This document shows, piece by piece, positions 18,466 through 27,763 of a stretch of 64,000 nucleotides of DNA. The position numbers and the translations under genes are program-made. The notes under the pieces were generated by a model, which saw only the letters and a program-made list of their open reading frames with translations, was not told the DNA's origin and did no database searches. The first letter of the stretch is position 1; every line of letters begins with the position of its first letter. Source of the DNA: Mycolicibacterium sp. BiH015 (GTDB taxonomy: Bacteria; Actinomycetota; Actinomycetes; Mycobacteriales; Mycobacteriaceae); contig NZ_JAQGCZ010000008.1 in NCBI RefSeq assembly GCF_027706845.1, positions 186,001 to 250,000 of the forward strand, in the 5' to 3' direction.

Positions 18466-19206
18466 GCTACCACCGATAGTCGACTAATTACGTCAGCCAC
18501 GGCGCGCCTGAACTGCGGATTGATGGCTCAGCGTCGCACTCGGCGCGCAGCTTTGACTTGGCCGCGATAGCCGCGCGTGAGCGCTCGCGCTTCAGCGCGT
18601 GCCGATCGGGCGTTGAAGGTTGGCGCGGTCATCACCGAGGTCGGGAACACCGCCGCGCGGCGACTGACCGCCTTGCATGGTCGGCGCGGGTGCGTGCGAC
18701 ATGGGCGCGTTCGATCCGGCGACGCGTCGGCGCGGTGCGGGCGCGGCCGGCCGGGTGGGCTTGAGTGGTGACGGCGACCGCAGCGACGGCCACCACGCCC
18801 GCCTTGGCCGTCGTCCTCGTGATCCCAAGAAGCTTGAACGGGCGTACCTAGCCCCAACCGTGATGTGGTTACTGGTCCGCTTTTTCGCCTTACCTCGAAG
18901 CCGTCAGGCGTAGCCGGGGTGACAACCAGTATTTGCAGCACGTGTCTGCGGTGATCTCGATGGCTAGGGACGGCAGCTTGTTCGGTAAGGAATGTCGCCG
19001 CGAAGCGTAAGCACTAGCTGCGCTAATGGACCAAGGAGCGACCGGCACGAAATGGCGCTCTCGCGAACAAGCCACTTTGCGCGTGCTCCGCAGCCTATCG
19101 CCGGCGAGTGCGGCAGGCGAACAAAGGGCAGGCGTCGAACCGCGCTAGCCGTAGCGTGTCGCGCCGGAGGCTTTTGCTAAAGTCCCATCCCTCAGGGGGT
19201 GGAGAC
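18466..19206. other. Intergenic region without a supported gene
   Basis: 741 bases between the divergent 374-aa and HNH genes. Open frames here are low-complexity Arg-rich shadows. The stretch at 18540-18780 is full of short GCGCG-type inverted repeats. It must contain promoters for both flanking genes. It may be decayed coding DNA. Confidence 0.4.
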
Positions 19207-20367
19207 GTGGATATAGTCGTGTTCTTCTTGGTCGTTTTCTTGGTGCTAGCAGCAGTCGCAGCGCCGAGGGTGATTCGACACATTCTCAAAGAGCGGTACT
19301 TCGCCAGCGCGGAGTTCCTGGCTCACAAGGCCCGGATCGCGGCGTTTGTTGCCGAGCACAACGAGGTCGCCCGGTACATCGGCGAGATGCGCAACAGGGG
19401 AACGTTCGCGCTTGGGGCGTCCTCCACCGGTTCACAGGCGCACCTAGCCTCGTATCAAAACACCAGCCAGTGGAACTACCGCCGTGATCGGAACGTGGCG
19501 AACTACCACGCGCCTAATGTTCACAACTGCTCATTGCAGGTGGTGCGCAACGCTAGCGCCGATCCAATCAAATACTTGTGCAAGTACTTTGGTATCAAAG
19601 CTGACGAGAGTCACCTGGCCGAGGTTGAAAAGTTGGGCGAAGACATCGCCCAGCTCGAAAACGCCATCCATAACCTGACGCTGCGGGAAGCAAGTATCGC
19701 TCAGTCGGTGAGTCCACCGCCGTTCATCATGAAGCATTACCACGACGAGTTCATGCGGCACGTCGGAGTCGAGCTTTCGCCGATCAGCGTTCCGTACCCG
19801 GTCTACATCTTCGAGTACGTGAGCGCCGGGGGAAATAGCGGGCAGCGATCCGCCGTCACGCTCAACACCCCGACCATTGACGCGCTTGTCGAGGACCTGT
19901 CGCAGAGAATCCGCTGGAAGAAAAGCGCCGCCGGGCAACGCGCACTGATGACTTCCAGACTGCGGGAAATGATCAAGTCGCGGGACAAGCACACCTGCCA
20001 GTCCTGCTCGGTGTCAGTGGCAGCGGAGCCACATCTCCTGCTTGAGATTGACCACATCGTCCCCGTATCCAGGGGTGGCTTATCGACGCCTGACAACCTG
20101 CAAACGCTGTGCTGGCGCTGCAACCGGAGTAAGTCGAACAAAGTGTTCACATCGAGCACGGTCACACCCGGATCCACCCCGCCGGTTGCCCACTCGACGG
20201 CACAAAGTTCTCAGCATCAAACCGCTGGGACGCCAAGCCAGCCAAACTACTCCCGTGTCCGTTGCTTCAAGTGCCAGCACGTTCAGCGAGTGCCGAAGTT
20301 GCAAACCAGATTCACGTGCGAGGCTTGCGGTCATTCACTAACACGCAGAGTGTCAAACCAACCCTAG
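19207..20367 (+). CDS. Membrane-anchored HNH endonuclease
   Basis: 386 aa. The GTG at 19207 is set by AGGGGG seven bases upstream and puts a transmembrane helix (FFLVVFLVLAAVAAPRVI) at the very N-terminus. A helical/beta middle part follows (residues ~40-270). The HNH nuclease at ~265-315 has CQSC, EIDHIVPVSRGG, DNLQTLC and CWRCNRSK, a classic four-Cys zinc HNH. The C-terminus carries a zinc ribbon (CFKCQHV, CEACGH). Membrane-tethered HNH proteins are often defence or competition nucleases, but I cannot assign a system. It is divergent from the protease cassette. Confidence 0.85.
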   Translation: MDIVVFFLVVFLVLAAVAAPRVIRHILKERYFASAEFLAHKARIAAFVAEHNEVARYIGEMRNRGTFALGASSTGSQAHLASYQNTSQWNYRRDRNVANYHAPNVHNCSLQVVRNASADPIKYLCKYFGIKADESHLAEVEKLGEDIAQLENAIHNLTLREASIAQSVSPPPFIMKHYHDEFMRHVGVELSPISVPYPVYIFEYVSAGGNSGQRSAVTLNTPTIDALVEDLSQRIRWKKSAAGQRALMTSRLREMIKSRDKHTCQSCSVSVAAEPHLLLEIDHIVPVSRGGLSTPDNLQTLCWRCNRSKSNKVFTSSTVTPGSTPPVAHSTAQSSQHQTAGTPSQPNYSRVRCFKCQHVQRVPKLQTRFTCEACGHSLTRRVSNQP

Positions 20368-20732
20368 ACTGACCACACACAACAACTGCACGTGAGTCAG
20401 GCTGACTCAGCAGCGCGTTCCGTCTTTCGCTTCGCGTTCATCACGATACGCCGAAATGCTCACGGTTTAGACCAGCGCGACAGAGCCGGATAGTGCCGCC
20501 CACCAAGTCACTGATGTAGCGCGGTCGGCGCGTCTTGATCTTGCGGACGGTCGATTTACGCGTGAGCTGCCAGTTCACCGCCCTCACTCAGGCCGTAGCT
20601 ACCGAAGGATCGTGCCAGCGTCGAACCATCGACACAGGTGCAGCTGGGGCCCTCGGGGCTGAACGGGTAGGCGAACGAAGCCCTAAGTTCGAGCGACCGG
20701 AGCATCATCGCAATGCAGGAGTGAGTTATTGA
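20368..20732. other. Intergenic region
   Basis: 365 bases between the convergent HNH gene and the 189-aa ESX-associated gene. No open frame with protein-like composition is seen. TGAGTCAGGCTGACTCA at 20392-20408 is a hairpin-forming inverted repeat just after the HNH stop and could terminate transcription. Confidence 0.4.
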
Positions 20733-21302
20733 TTAGATCGGCGCCAGCCCGCCACCCACGCTAGGACCGGGGCCGGCGCCACCGGGATCCTGAACCGGCC
20801 AAATCGGTTGCGGGGAGCCCCATTCGTTGAGTTCCCACTCGTCGTCGTCCAGTCCCCACGGACCCTCTGGCGGTGGAGCGGGACTGAAACTGGCCGCCTG
20901 AATACCACTGGCATCTGCAGGGCCGAGAGGACGGTCGGCACGCGGGACACCGCCTCCACCGCCAGCCGCCAACGCGGCCTGTTGCGCCTGCAACGGTTCG
21001 GGGACGGCCTTGATCTTGGCGGCCTCGTCGGCGTCGGTGGCCCCCATCTGCTGAACGGCGGATTCTGTAGTGGCCAGCCCTTTTGGCCCGCGGGGGCTGA
21101 TTTCGGCCATTGAGGCGGCCACCTTCGATGCGACCGCACCGGCGATCACCGCGGCGGCACCATCGATCGGGGAACCTCCGGCTGCTGGGGGGATGGGGCC
21201 TGGTTTGGCGACCTCGGCCAGCGAGGCGGCCTGCGCCTGCGCGGTGGAGGTCAGGTCAGCAGCGCGCTGACGAATGTTGTCGTTGTCCCCTTGGGCATAC
21301 AT
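20733..21302 (-). CDS. Ala/Pro-rich ESX-associated protein
   Basis: 189 aa, beginning MYAQGDNDNIRQRAADLTS. The first ~100 residues are Ala-rich helices, and the C-terminus is Gly/Pro-rich with acidic and Trp residues (WGLDDDEWELNEWG). No signal peptide or membrane segment. It is 4 bases downstream of the 857-codon substrate-like gene and so probably co-translated with it; a partner or chaperone role is an inference. It lacks a clear YxxxD/E signal. Confidence 0.75.
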   Translation of the reverse strand: MYAQGDNDNIRQRAADLTSTAQAQAASLAEVAKPGPIPPAAGGSPIDGAAAVIAGAVASKVAASMAEISPRGPKGLATTESAVQQMGATDADEAAKIKAVPEPLQAQQAALAAGGGGGVPRADRPLGPADASGIQAASFSPAPPPEGPWGLDDDEWELNEWGSPQPIWPVQDPGGAGPGPSVGGGLAPI

Positions 21303-21306
21303 TGGA

Positions 21307-23790
21307 TCACTCCGTTCCTACTGGCCAAATGCGGGCCTCGGTGGTGATTTGAGATGCAACATAGGCGATCTCAGCGTGTGGATGTTCCCCACTGCGCCAT
21401 AGCGCAAGAAGCTCGGCGATCCGCGCGAGGTTGTGGAAGGCCCGTGCGTACGGTGTGGCGGGCTCATTGTCGGCGAGGCGGCCGGGCCGCTGGCTTGCGC
21501 TGTCGAGTGTCGCGTTCAGTCGGGCGAATTCGAGGTCGTTCCATTGCGTGTCGGGAACCGTCTCGCCGAGACCCAGCGCGGTGGCGACCTGCCGGATAAC
21601 CGGTGGGACTGAGAAGCCGAGCAAGCTGGAGGCACGCGACAGCGCCACCCGCACCGCGTTCTCCGTGGTAGTCCACGCTTCCGCGCGATCGGGCGCCAGA
21701 TCACCGCTTCTGGTCAGGCGCGCGTACTCGGCGCGGTCCAGGCTCTCCAGTCTGTGCATCCGCGTGCCGTCGAACGGCGGTGCGGGAGCGTCGGCGGGGA
21801 TGGGCGACACCCGAAGCGAACAGTCTTCATAGTGCGGCACACCGGCGTCACGCGCGGGCAGCGCGGAACCCCCGTGGTCGGTGGAGACCGCGATGGCGTA
21901 CAGCTCGATGTTGGGGTCGTGCTCGCTGCATGCGGCCGCGTACCCCAGCATCGTCATCGCCGGGTTCACCCAGCCGAACCAGCGGGCACGGAACGCGTCA
22001 CTCAACGACGGGTCGGAGAACAGCGTCCTCGCCGACCGCGGAAGGAAGACCCCCGGCGGAATGTAGCCGGCGCCTTCACTGCTCACCACGACGGTCTGCG
22101 CGCCCGACGGGGTCTTGAATACACCCACACACCAGTCGATAGCGGCATAGAGCCGCGAGGCGTGCATGAGCTCATACACGAGTCGAGATGCGCTCTCCAA
22201 CAGCGGGTCCGGCATGGCCGATCGCAGTCCTGTGCCGGCGCCGGCGGCCACAGCACCCACACCGGAAGCGATCACACCGGGCGGCAGGGGCGCCATGCCC
22301 GGCGAAGCAGCAGGGGGCGGAGACGCTGCCGGGGGAACCGGGGCGGCCGAGCCTGCGGCCGGTGCGACTGGCGGTGAGTTACGAGGCAGATCCGACGTGA
22401 ACGGCGGGAGTGGTCCTGCGGCAGCGCCGCCGGCGGTGGGAGCCATGATCGGTGCCCCGATGGGGCCGCCGCTTGTCGCCGGGCCAGGCGACGATACGGG
22501 CGCTGGCGCAGCCGTAGGCGCACTGCCCATCGCCGGTGAGACACCAGGCGGCGCAGAAGGCGCGCCCGCGGTGGAGGCGCTGTGCGACGGCGGCAGGGGT
22601 GCCGCCGGAGGAGGAAGGAACGATCCTCCCCCGCTGTTGGCGCTGGAGCTTAAACCAGCTTGCAGTCCGCGGCTGAAATCATTGCCTGCAGGGGTAGCCG
22701 AGGCGCCACCACCGCCTCCGACCCCCGCGCCCGCCGAAGACGTGAGTCCGCTTGCGGGACCGCCGAGTTGACCTCCGATGGAGGACGACGACGGCGTCGA
22801 GGACGTCAAGCCGCTACCGCCACCCATGCCTGTTGAGAAGCCGCTGCCTCCGCCCATTCCGGAAGAAAGGCCCATTCCGCCACCGCCTGCTGCGGATGGC
22901 CCGCCACTAGCGAATAGCGGCGGGGGCGATGATAGAGACGAAACTTCGTCGGATCCGAGAGTGCCGGGTTGCTGCGGTTGAACATGATTCACGCTGCGAT
23001 CGGCAGCGGCTTCTGTAGCAGTGTTACTGTCTTCCCCGTTTCCCGCCTCGGTGAGAGCATCTTGGCTCGCGTCCAGTGACCGATCGCTGCCATCGGCAAG
23101 ACCCTCGGTCGCAGCGGCTTCGTCGCCTTGGTTCTCACCAACGTTTCGATCTAGTTCGTCCAGTGCCGGGGCCAAAGGCGCCGGACCGAAGCTCTGTGGC
23201 ATCCCCGTCATGCGTGGATTTCCGCCTCCGCCGGGACCGCCAAAGCCGGTCAGCTGGATGGGGACTCCCCCCGCAGTGTCCGACTGCACGCCTATTCGAC
23301 TGCCCTGGCTCATGATCTCCGCGACCGCGCCAGCACTTACGGCCTCGGCACGCCCGCGGGCCTCGGCAATGATCGCAAGAATTTGGCCGGCGACCATTCC
23401 CGCGGCTGCCCCGGACAAGAGCCCGCCAGCGAGAGACTGCTTCAATTCGTCGATTTTCTGATTGGCCTCGAGGTCGATAGCGTCAAGTCGACTCCGCGCG
23501 TGGTAGACCAGCTGAGCAACCTCGTCTACGACTTCTGACATCGTCTGATACATGTCAGCTTGGTCCCCGACGGCCATCGCATCACGCATGTACATGCCGT
23601 GCATTCCGTCAATAGCCTTGCCGGCGTTCTCGTTGTATAGACCGTCGGCGCGGCGACGGATGTCGGCCGCGGTGTCCGCGTCTTCGATCGCCTTCGTCCG
23701 CTGGCTGCTTGCCACATCCGACCAGGAATCCGCAGACGTGAGCGGCCACAATCCTCCGATGATGGCGGATGAGTATGGCCGCGTCGGCAT
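21307..23790 (-). CDS. Large predicted T7SS substrate: helical N-domain, Gly/Ser/Pro repeats, conserved C-domain
   Basis: 827 aa from the ATG at 23790; upstream in-frame GTG codons (23817 and 23880) would overlap the preceding gene. Residues ~15-190 are helical and resemble WXG/LXG-type export domains (SADSWSDVASSQRTKA, then MYQTMSEVVDEVA). Residues ~200-560 are low complexity with repeats such as SSGMGGGSGFSTGMGGGSG. The last ~260 residues are globular (YAAIDWCVGVFKTPSG to the end) and remind me of the ESX-2-linked Rv3899c family, which is an uncertain recollection. It follows a membrane protein gene. Probably a secreted effector. Confidence 0.8.
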   Translation of the reverse strand: MPTRPYSSAIIGGLWPLTSADSWSDVASSQRTKAIEDADTAADIRRRADGLYNENAGKAIDGMHGMYMRDAMAVGDQADMYQTMSEVVDEVAQLVYHARSRLDAIDLEANQKIDELKQSLAGGLLSGAAAGMVAGQILAIIAEARGRAEAVSAGAVAEIMSQGSRIGVQSDTAGGVPIQLTGFGGPGGGGNPRMTGMPQSFGPAPLAPALDELDRNVGENQGDEAAATEGLADGSDRSLDASQDALTEAGNGEDSNTATEAAADRSVNHVQPQQPGTLGSDEVSSLSSPPPLFASGGPSAAGGGGMGLSSGMGGGSGFSTGMGGGSGLTSSTPSSSSIGGQLGGPASGLTSSAGAGVGGGGGASATPAGNDFSRGLQAGLSSSANSGGGSFLPPPAAPLPPSHSASTAGAPSAPPGVSPAMGSAPTAAPAPVSSPGPATSGGPIGAPIMAPTAGGAAAGPLPPFTSDLPRNSPPVAPAAGSAAPVPPAASPPPAASPGMAPLPPGVIASGVGAVAAGAGTGLRSAMPDPLLESASRLVYELMHASRLYAAIDWCVGVFKTPSGAQTVVVSSEGAGYIPPGVFLPRSARTLFSDPSLSDAFRARWFGWVNPAMTMLGYAAACSEHDPNIELYAIAVSTDHGGSALPARDAGVPHYEDCSLRVSPIPADAPAPPFDGTRMHRLESLDRAEYARLTRSGDLAPDRAEAWTTTENAVRVALSRASSLLGFSVPPVIRQVATALGLGETVPDTQWNDLEFARLNATLDSASQRPGRLADNEPATPYARAFHNLARIAELLALWRSGEHPHAEIAYVASQITTEARIWPVGTE

Positions 23791-23804
23791 TGCCGAGGCT
23801 GTGC

Positions 23805-24464
23805 CTACCGAGACCACGAAACTCCCAGGTTGGCACAAGTGGACCTGACGCCGAAGTAAGCGACCAGACTGTCCGACCACGCCGCCGCGTCATAGACCTG
23901 GGGAGGACCAGGCTTGATGTTAGTTACGTATAGTCGGAGGTCGTCGACGTACCGTTGCAAATCGCGTCGAAGCGCCGGATCAGCATCCGCATGCTCGTCC
24001 AATACTCGCTGGACTCGGGGTACCCATTCATTGGTTTGAGATACGAATGCTGGCAATGCCGCGTCGCTAGCGGGAGTTCCCTGCTTTCCTAATTCCGTCC
24101 ACGAGTTTGCATCCCGGTTTCCCTCAGCCATGAGTGGCGAAATTGACTCGCACAGCGCCGTGCTTGCAACGCTCTTATCCCCACTTGCGGTTGGTTCCGG
24201 TGAGATCGGCGGCGCAGCCTGCGTCTGGGTGCTGCGACCCGTGAGCGACACGATCAGAGCGGCAGCGGACAACAAGACCGCCGCGGAAACACCGATGATG
24301 GTGAGCAGCGACGAACGACCCTTTTTCGGGCTTACGTCCCACGAATAGGAGGGTGGCGGCACATCCGCGACGCCCGGCGGAGGGGGTTGCCAACCGTGAG
24401 GAGGCATCGCTGATCCACCTGGGGGTGGCGGGTGCGAAGCGGGATGACCTCCATCTGCAGTCAT
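23805..24464 (-). CDS. Single-pass membrane protein with Pro-rich cytosolic arm
   Basis: 219 aa from ATG 24464 (GGA upstream). The N-terminus is Pro-rich (HPPPPGGSAMPPHGWQPPPP), followed by a transmembrane helix (LLTIIGVSAAVLLSAAALIVSL) at about residues 53-75 and an extracytoplasmic helical domain with two Cys (ALCES, STCANLG) that could form a disulphide. Such proteins sit next to Rv3899c-type genes at ESX-2, as far as I recall. It lies 14 bases upstream of the large substrate gene and starts this small operon. Confidence 0.75.
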   Translation of the reverse strand: MTADGGHPASHPPPPGGSAMPPHGWQPPPPGVADVPPPSYSWDVSPKKGRSSLLTIIGVSAAVLLSAAALIVSLTGRSTQTQAAPPISPEPTASGDKSVASTALCESISPLMAEGNRDANSWTELGKQGTPASDAALPAFVSQTNEWVPRVQRVLDEHADADPALRRDLQRYVDDLRLYVTNIKPGPPQVYDAAAWSDSLVAYFGVRSTCANLGVSWSR

Positions 24465-25494
24465 AGTTCCAGGGTAAGGGCAGGCTGAGCCCGGATCAGC
24501 ACCAATATCGCGGCGCCTCCGCTGCAGCGCGCCGTTTTGCCGTTTCAACGGGTATTTCGCTGAACGAGGGGTACGGCCCGGCGCCTATGGTGGCGGTCCG
24601 AAGCAGTGAATCTGCGCCTGCGACCGACTTCCACGAGGACGTGACATCGAATTGAGCAGTTCGGTCGCACCGTGTGGAACTGACGGCGTAGTGGCGCGAT
24701 TGACTCACGGGACAGCGAACGATTCGTCGACCGCGGGGGTCCTGGATGATGTCAAGGGGGACGTTCGATTGCGCTGGGTGGGGCGGTTTGGCGCCGTCAC
24801 ACCGATGCACACCTGAAGTCCCGGATAGATGGCAGCAGCCATCGTGTAACTGAGGCGTAAATTTTCGCCGGGTCGGCGGTTGATCACTGCCATTTCGGCA
24901 ATACCAGACGACGAAACGGACGATCTCGACGGCAGGACTCGACATGCCCATCAACGACTTTGCTTCATCGAGCAGTGACAACGCGTTGTTCGGCGGTCCC
25001 GCCAGGTTGTTGTTCGGACAGTCGGGCGCCCTCGCCGCCCCGGCGCCGGGAGAACCAATCTCGACCCTCCCTTTACCGTCGCGGCGCGCAGTCGAGTTCA
25101 AAACGAACCGCGACCAAGTCCATTTGACCGTCTAGATATCGAGTCGGGCTGCGCCAGGGGACTGCACAGGCGAATTACAGGAAAGTTCTGCACATCAACG
25201 CTATTGGCGTCCCTTAGTGTCGGATTCAGCCCCGATACCTCAGCCGGGGCGAGAAGAGGCCCGGCAGACCCCCACGAAGCCGGGCCTCTTCGTCCACTCC
25301 ACTAAGGATCTTGGTCGCGCCGCGCGATGGTAGAAGTACGCGCGGTTGGAGCCGACGGCGCCACCGCGCGCAGCTTTTGAAGACGTTCAATTGACAGCTG
25401 CTCGGCCAGACTCGTACTAGTCCACGATTGGACGCGCGGTACTTCTCGCCCGACCGGAGCAACCCACGGCGACGCGAGTGTTGCGATGCCCGGT
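24465..25494. other. Intergenic kilobase separating two ESX-associated operons
   Basis: 1030 bases. An open frame on the minus strand (24496-25101) has an unconvincing composition and I do not call it. The region must carry the promoter of the 24464 operon and the terminator of the EspC-EspB-EspL operon (see 25253-25291). Confidence 0.4.
25253..25291 (-). terminator. Strong hairpin terminator downstream of the esp operon
   Basis: Perfect 13-base inverted repeat GAAGAGGCCCGGC / GCCGGGCCTCTTC with a 13-base loop. It lies about 200 bases after the last gene of the minus-strand esp operon (stop at 25495). No long T-run follows, as is common in mycobacteria. Confidence 0.75.
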
Positions 25495-25827
25495 CTACTC
25501 CGCACCCTCGCCCGTCCCATCCCAAAACTGTTTGCGAGACAGCCTCATTGCTTCATTTCCCGCATCGAAGAGATCGTTGAGCTTCTTCTCCAGACTGAGG
25601 TTCGTCAGCCGGGTGCGCACCGCGTCGTCGATGAAGAGGCTCACCAGGCGTCCATCGTCGCCTAACGTGAAGCGCACCAGGCCTTCTGGGTCTTCGACCT
25701 CCGTCCGCAGCGAGGTGAGCCGAGCGATCATGTCGTCGAGGCGCTGCAGCGTGGAGGCGAGTTCGGCTTCGCAGTACTTCACCTTCTCGGCATCACCGAG
25801 GTCGTCAAAGGCCGACGGACCGCTCAC
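25495..25827 (-). CDS. EspL-like YbaB/EbfC-family protein
   Basis: 110 aa, helix-strand-strand-helix composition with EGLVRFTLGDDGRLVSLFID followed by a helix, the YbaB/EbfC pattern. In ESX-1 the similar EspL gene directly follows espB, and here the protein directly follows the EspB-like gene, with its GTG at 25827 overlapping that stop (GTGA). EspL is a cytosolic accessory or stability factor for ESX-1 substrates. Last gene of the operon. Confidence 0.75.
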   Translation of the reverse strand: MSGPSAFDDLGDAEKVKYCEAELASTLQRLDDMIARLTSLRTEVEDPEGLVRFTLGDDGRLVSLFIDDAVRTRLTNLSLEKKLNDLFDAGNEAMRLSRKQFWDGTGEGAE

Positions 25828-27458
25828 TTGTCGTCGTCCCGGGTCGGCATGGTGATGCGGCGGACCACCGGCTTGAGCGGTCCGTCGTCGTTGTCAGGCG
25901 GTTCGTTGCGCGGTGCGGGGGCGGTCGCCGACTGTGCGATGCGGTCCTCGGCGACCTTGCCGGTCACCGATTCGGTGTGCGGATCAGGTGTCTGGACAAC
26001 CTTTTTGGTGCGCTGCGGCGGTTCCTGTCCGGCGCCGCCCTGGCCGCCGGCCCCACCCATGCCGTGCATCGGCATCATCGGCATGCCGCCCCCCATCCCG
26101 CCGGGTGTGCCCGCCGGTGCCGGCGGGGGAAGCGAGCCCCCGCCGGGTGTGGTGGGCAGGTTAGGCGGCGGACCGGTTGTCGGCGTGGTCGAGGGCGGCA
26201 GGTTGACCGCGCCGCCGCCGGCGGGCAGCGTGCCCGCTCCCCCGGCCCCGGCGCCGCCGGAGCCGAGCCCGTCGGTTCCGAGTCCACCGGGGTCGCCGGC
26301 CTTGCTCAGGGCGCGCACTCGCTCAGCCTGGTTGGCGTCCAGGCCGGACTTCATCATGCCGCCGAGCTGCTGGCTGAGCTGGCCGACCATCTGCCCGGCC
26401 ATTTCGGGCATCTTGCCGACCGACCCGAACATGCCACCGACGGCGCCGCCGATCGCGCCGAGCATCTGCGACATCATCTCGGGCAGCTTGGAGGCCATCT
26501 CGCCGGCTTTCTCCGGCGTCATCTGCTCCCCCGCCTTGCCGGTGGGATCGCCGGGAACCCCTGGCGCACCGGGCATTTCAGGTGCTGCGCCGGGCCCGCC
26601 GGCGGTGCCGGTGCTAGCCTCGGTGGCGGTGTGGTAGCTGCCGTAGCCCTGGGCGGCTTTGGCGTCCATCTCGGCTTTGCGGGCATAGAGTTCGCCCAGC
26701 TGCACGGCGTACATGCCGCCGGAGGCTGCGTTGGCGGCGGCGACCTGTTCGATCTGGCGGCGCAGCGCCTCGTACTCCTCGGGGGTGGGGATGTCGGCGC
26801 GGGCCTGCACCGCGCTGGCGGCGTGACGATCGGCCTGCTGCACCAGCCCGCGGGCCCATTCCGAGGACGCGTCGAACGACTCGGCGTAGCGCGTCAGATG
26901 CGCGCGCACCACGTCGGTGGAGACCTCGCTGTCCCAGGCGTCGGGCAACGACGCTGACGCCGACCGCACGGTGTCGGCGGCTTCGTCGAGGGTGGCCGCC
27001 ACCCGCATCCACGCCCCGATGAACTGGTCCCCGACATGGGGGCTACCGGAATGCACTGCCGCGGAGAGGGCTTCGCCGGGTAGCGCGGCGGGCGGCATGA
27101 GTGGCGGCCTGACGTCGGGCATCAGCGGCGGCGACGGCGGGGCCCAACCGGTCACGGTGACCACGTCGGGGACGCCGAGCTTCTGCAGCCCGGTCTTGTT
27201 GAACAGGTCTTGGACGACGAACCCGGCCGACACGTTGGTCAGCTGCGCGGCGGTCGCCGCCAGGCACAGCGACTGCTCGGCGATGGAGGTGATCAACATC
27301 GTGGCACCGGTCGACAGGCGCACGGCGCCACCGGTGGAGGCGGGGTCGGCACCCAGCGGCGGATGGGCCGGGTCCCCGCCGATTACGTTGGCCAGCGCTT
27401 CGGCGATCCGCTGCGCCACCAGAATGAGCCCTTCGGGATCGACGTTGAGGGTGCTCAC
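25824..27458 (-). CDS. EspB-like secreted protein (PE-PPE fused fold)
   Basis: 544 aa from the GTG at 27458, which overlaps the preceding stop (GTGA); the frame is open to 27596 but that stretch reads the neighbour's DNA. Residues 1 to ~290 are helical with a Trp turn (PDAWDSEVS) and YARKAEMD, as in EspB, whose N-domain folds like a PE-PPE pair. The C-terminal half is Met/Gly/Pro-rich (MPMMPMHGMGGAGG), then a charged tail. EspB proteins are exported by ESX and assemble extracellularly. The small-protein neighbours on both sides fit an esp operon. Confidence 0.8.
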   Translation of the reverse strand: MSTLNVDPEGLILVAQRIAEALANVIGGDPAHPPLGADPASTGGAVRLSTGATMLITSIAEQSLCLAATAAQLTNVSAGFVVQDLFNKTGLQKLGVPDVVTVTGWAPPSPPLMPDVRPPLMPPAALPGEALSAAVHSGSPHVGDQFIGAWMRVAATLDEAADTVRSASASLPDAWDSEVSTDVVRAHLTRYAESFDASSEWARGLVQQADRHAASAVQARADIPTPEEYEALRRQIEQVAAANAASGGMYAVQLGELYARKAEMDAKAAQGYGSYHTATEASTGTAGGPGAAPEMPGAPGVPGDPTGKAGEQMTPEKAGEMASKLPEMMSQMLGAIGGAVGGMFGSVGKMPEMAGQMVGQLSQQLGGMMKSGLDANQAERVRALSKAGDPGGLGTDGLGSGGAGAGGAGTLPAGGGAVNLPPSTTPTTGPPPNLPTTPGGGSLPPPAPAGTPGGMGGGMPMMPMHGMGGAGGQGGAGQEPPQRTKKVVQTPDPHTESVTGKVAEDRIAQSATAPAPRNEPPDNDDGPLKPVVRRITMPTRDDDK

Positions 27459-27763
27459 AGCGCCGCCAATCGGTTCCGGGCCGCCGTCAAATCCTGCTCG
27501 GTCGGCATCCCTTCCAGTGCCTCGGCGGAGAGGTTGGCTTGCTCCCACTGCCGGCGCACCGCAAGCTGGCCTTGCAGATAGGCGACGTCGGCGCACGCCA
27601 TGATCCGCTCGGCGATTTCATGCCCGGGCCGGGTCATCGCGGCGGGCTCGAGCTGGACACCCAGGATGTGGCCGCGCACGGCCACCCGAACGAACACCGC
27701 CGCGTCCGCAGTGGCGGCGGTGAAGGACTGTTCGCTCAGCGGCAGGGCGTCGGGGTCGCTCAC
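27455..27763 (-). CDS. Small ESX-associated protein (YbaB-like size)
   Basis: 102 aa. The first half has beta-type residues (AVFVRVAVRGHILGVQLEP) and the second half is helical (YLQGQLAVRRQWEQANL), again a YbaB-like layout. The GTG start at 27763 overlaps the EspC-like stop and its own stop overlaps the EspB-like start, so four genes form a strictly coupled chain. Possibly a cytosolic chaperone for the EspB-like or EspC-like product. Confidence 0.75.
   Translation of the reverse strand: MSDPDALPLSEQSFTAATADAAVFVRVAVRGHILGVQLEPAAMTRPGHEIAERIMACADVAYLQGQLAVRRQWEQANLSAEALEGMPTEQDLTAARNRLAAL

Noticed and set aside
18528..18941. 137-codon minus-strand open frame
   Set aside because: Arg/Pro-rich, no ribosome-binding site, not protein-like.
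24496..25101. 201-codon minus-strand open frame in the gap between operons
   Set aside because: Mixed composition with many Cys/Ser/Pro and no family features; likely chance.
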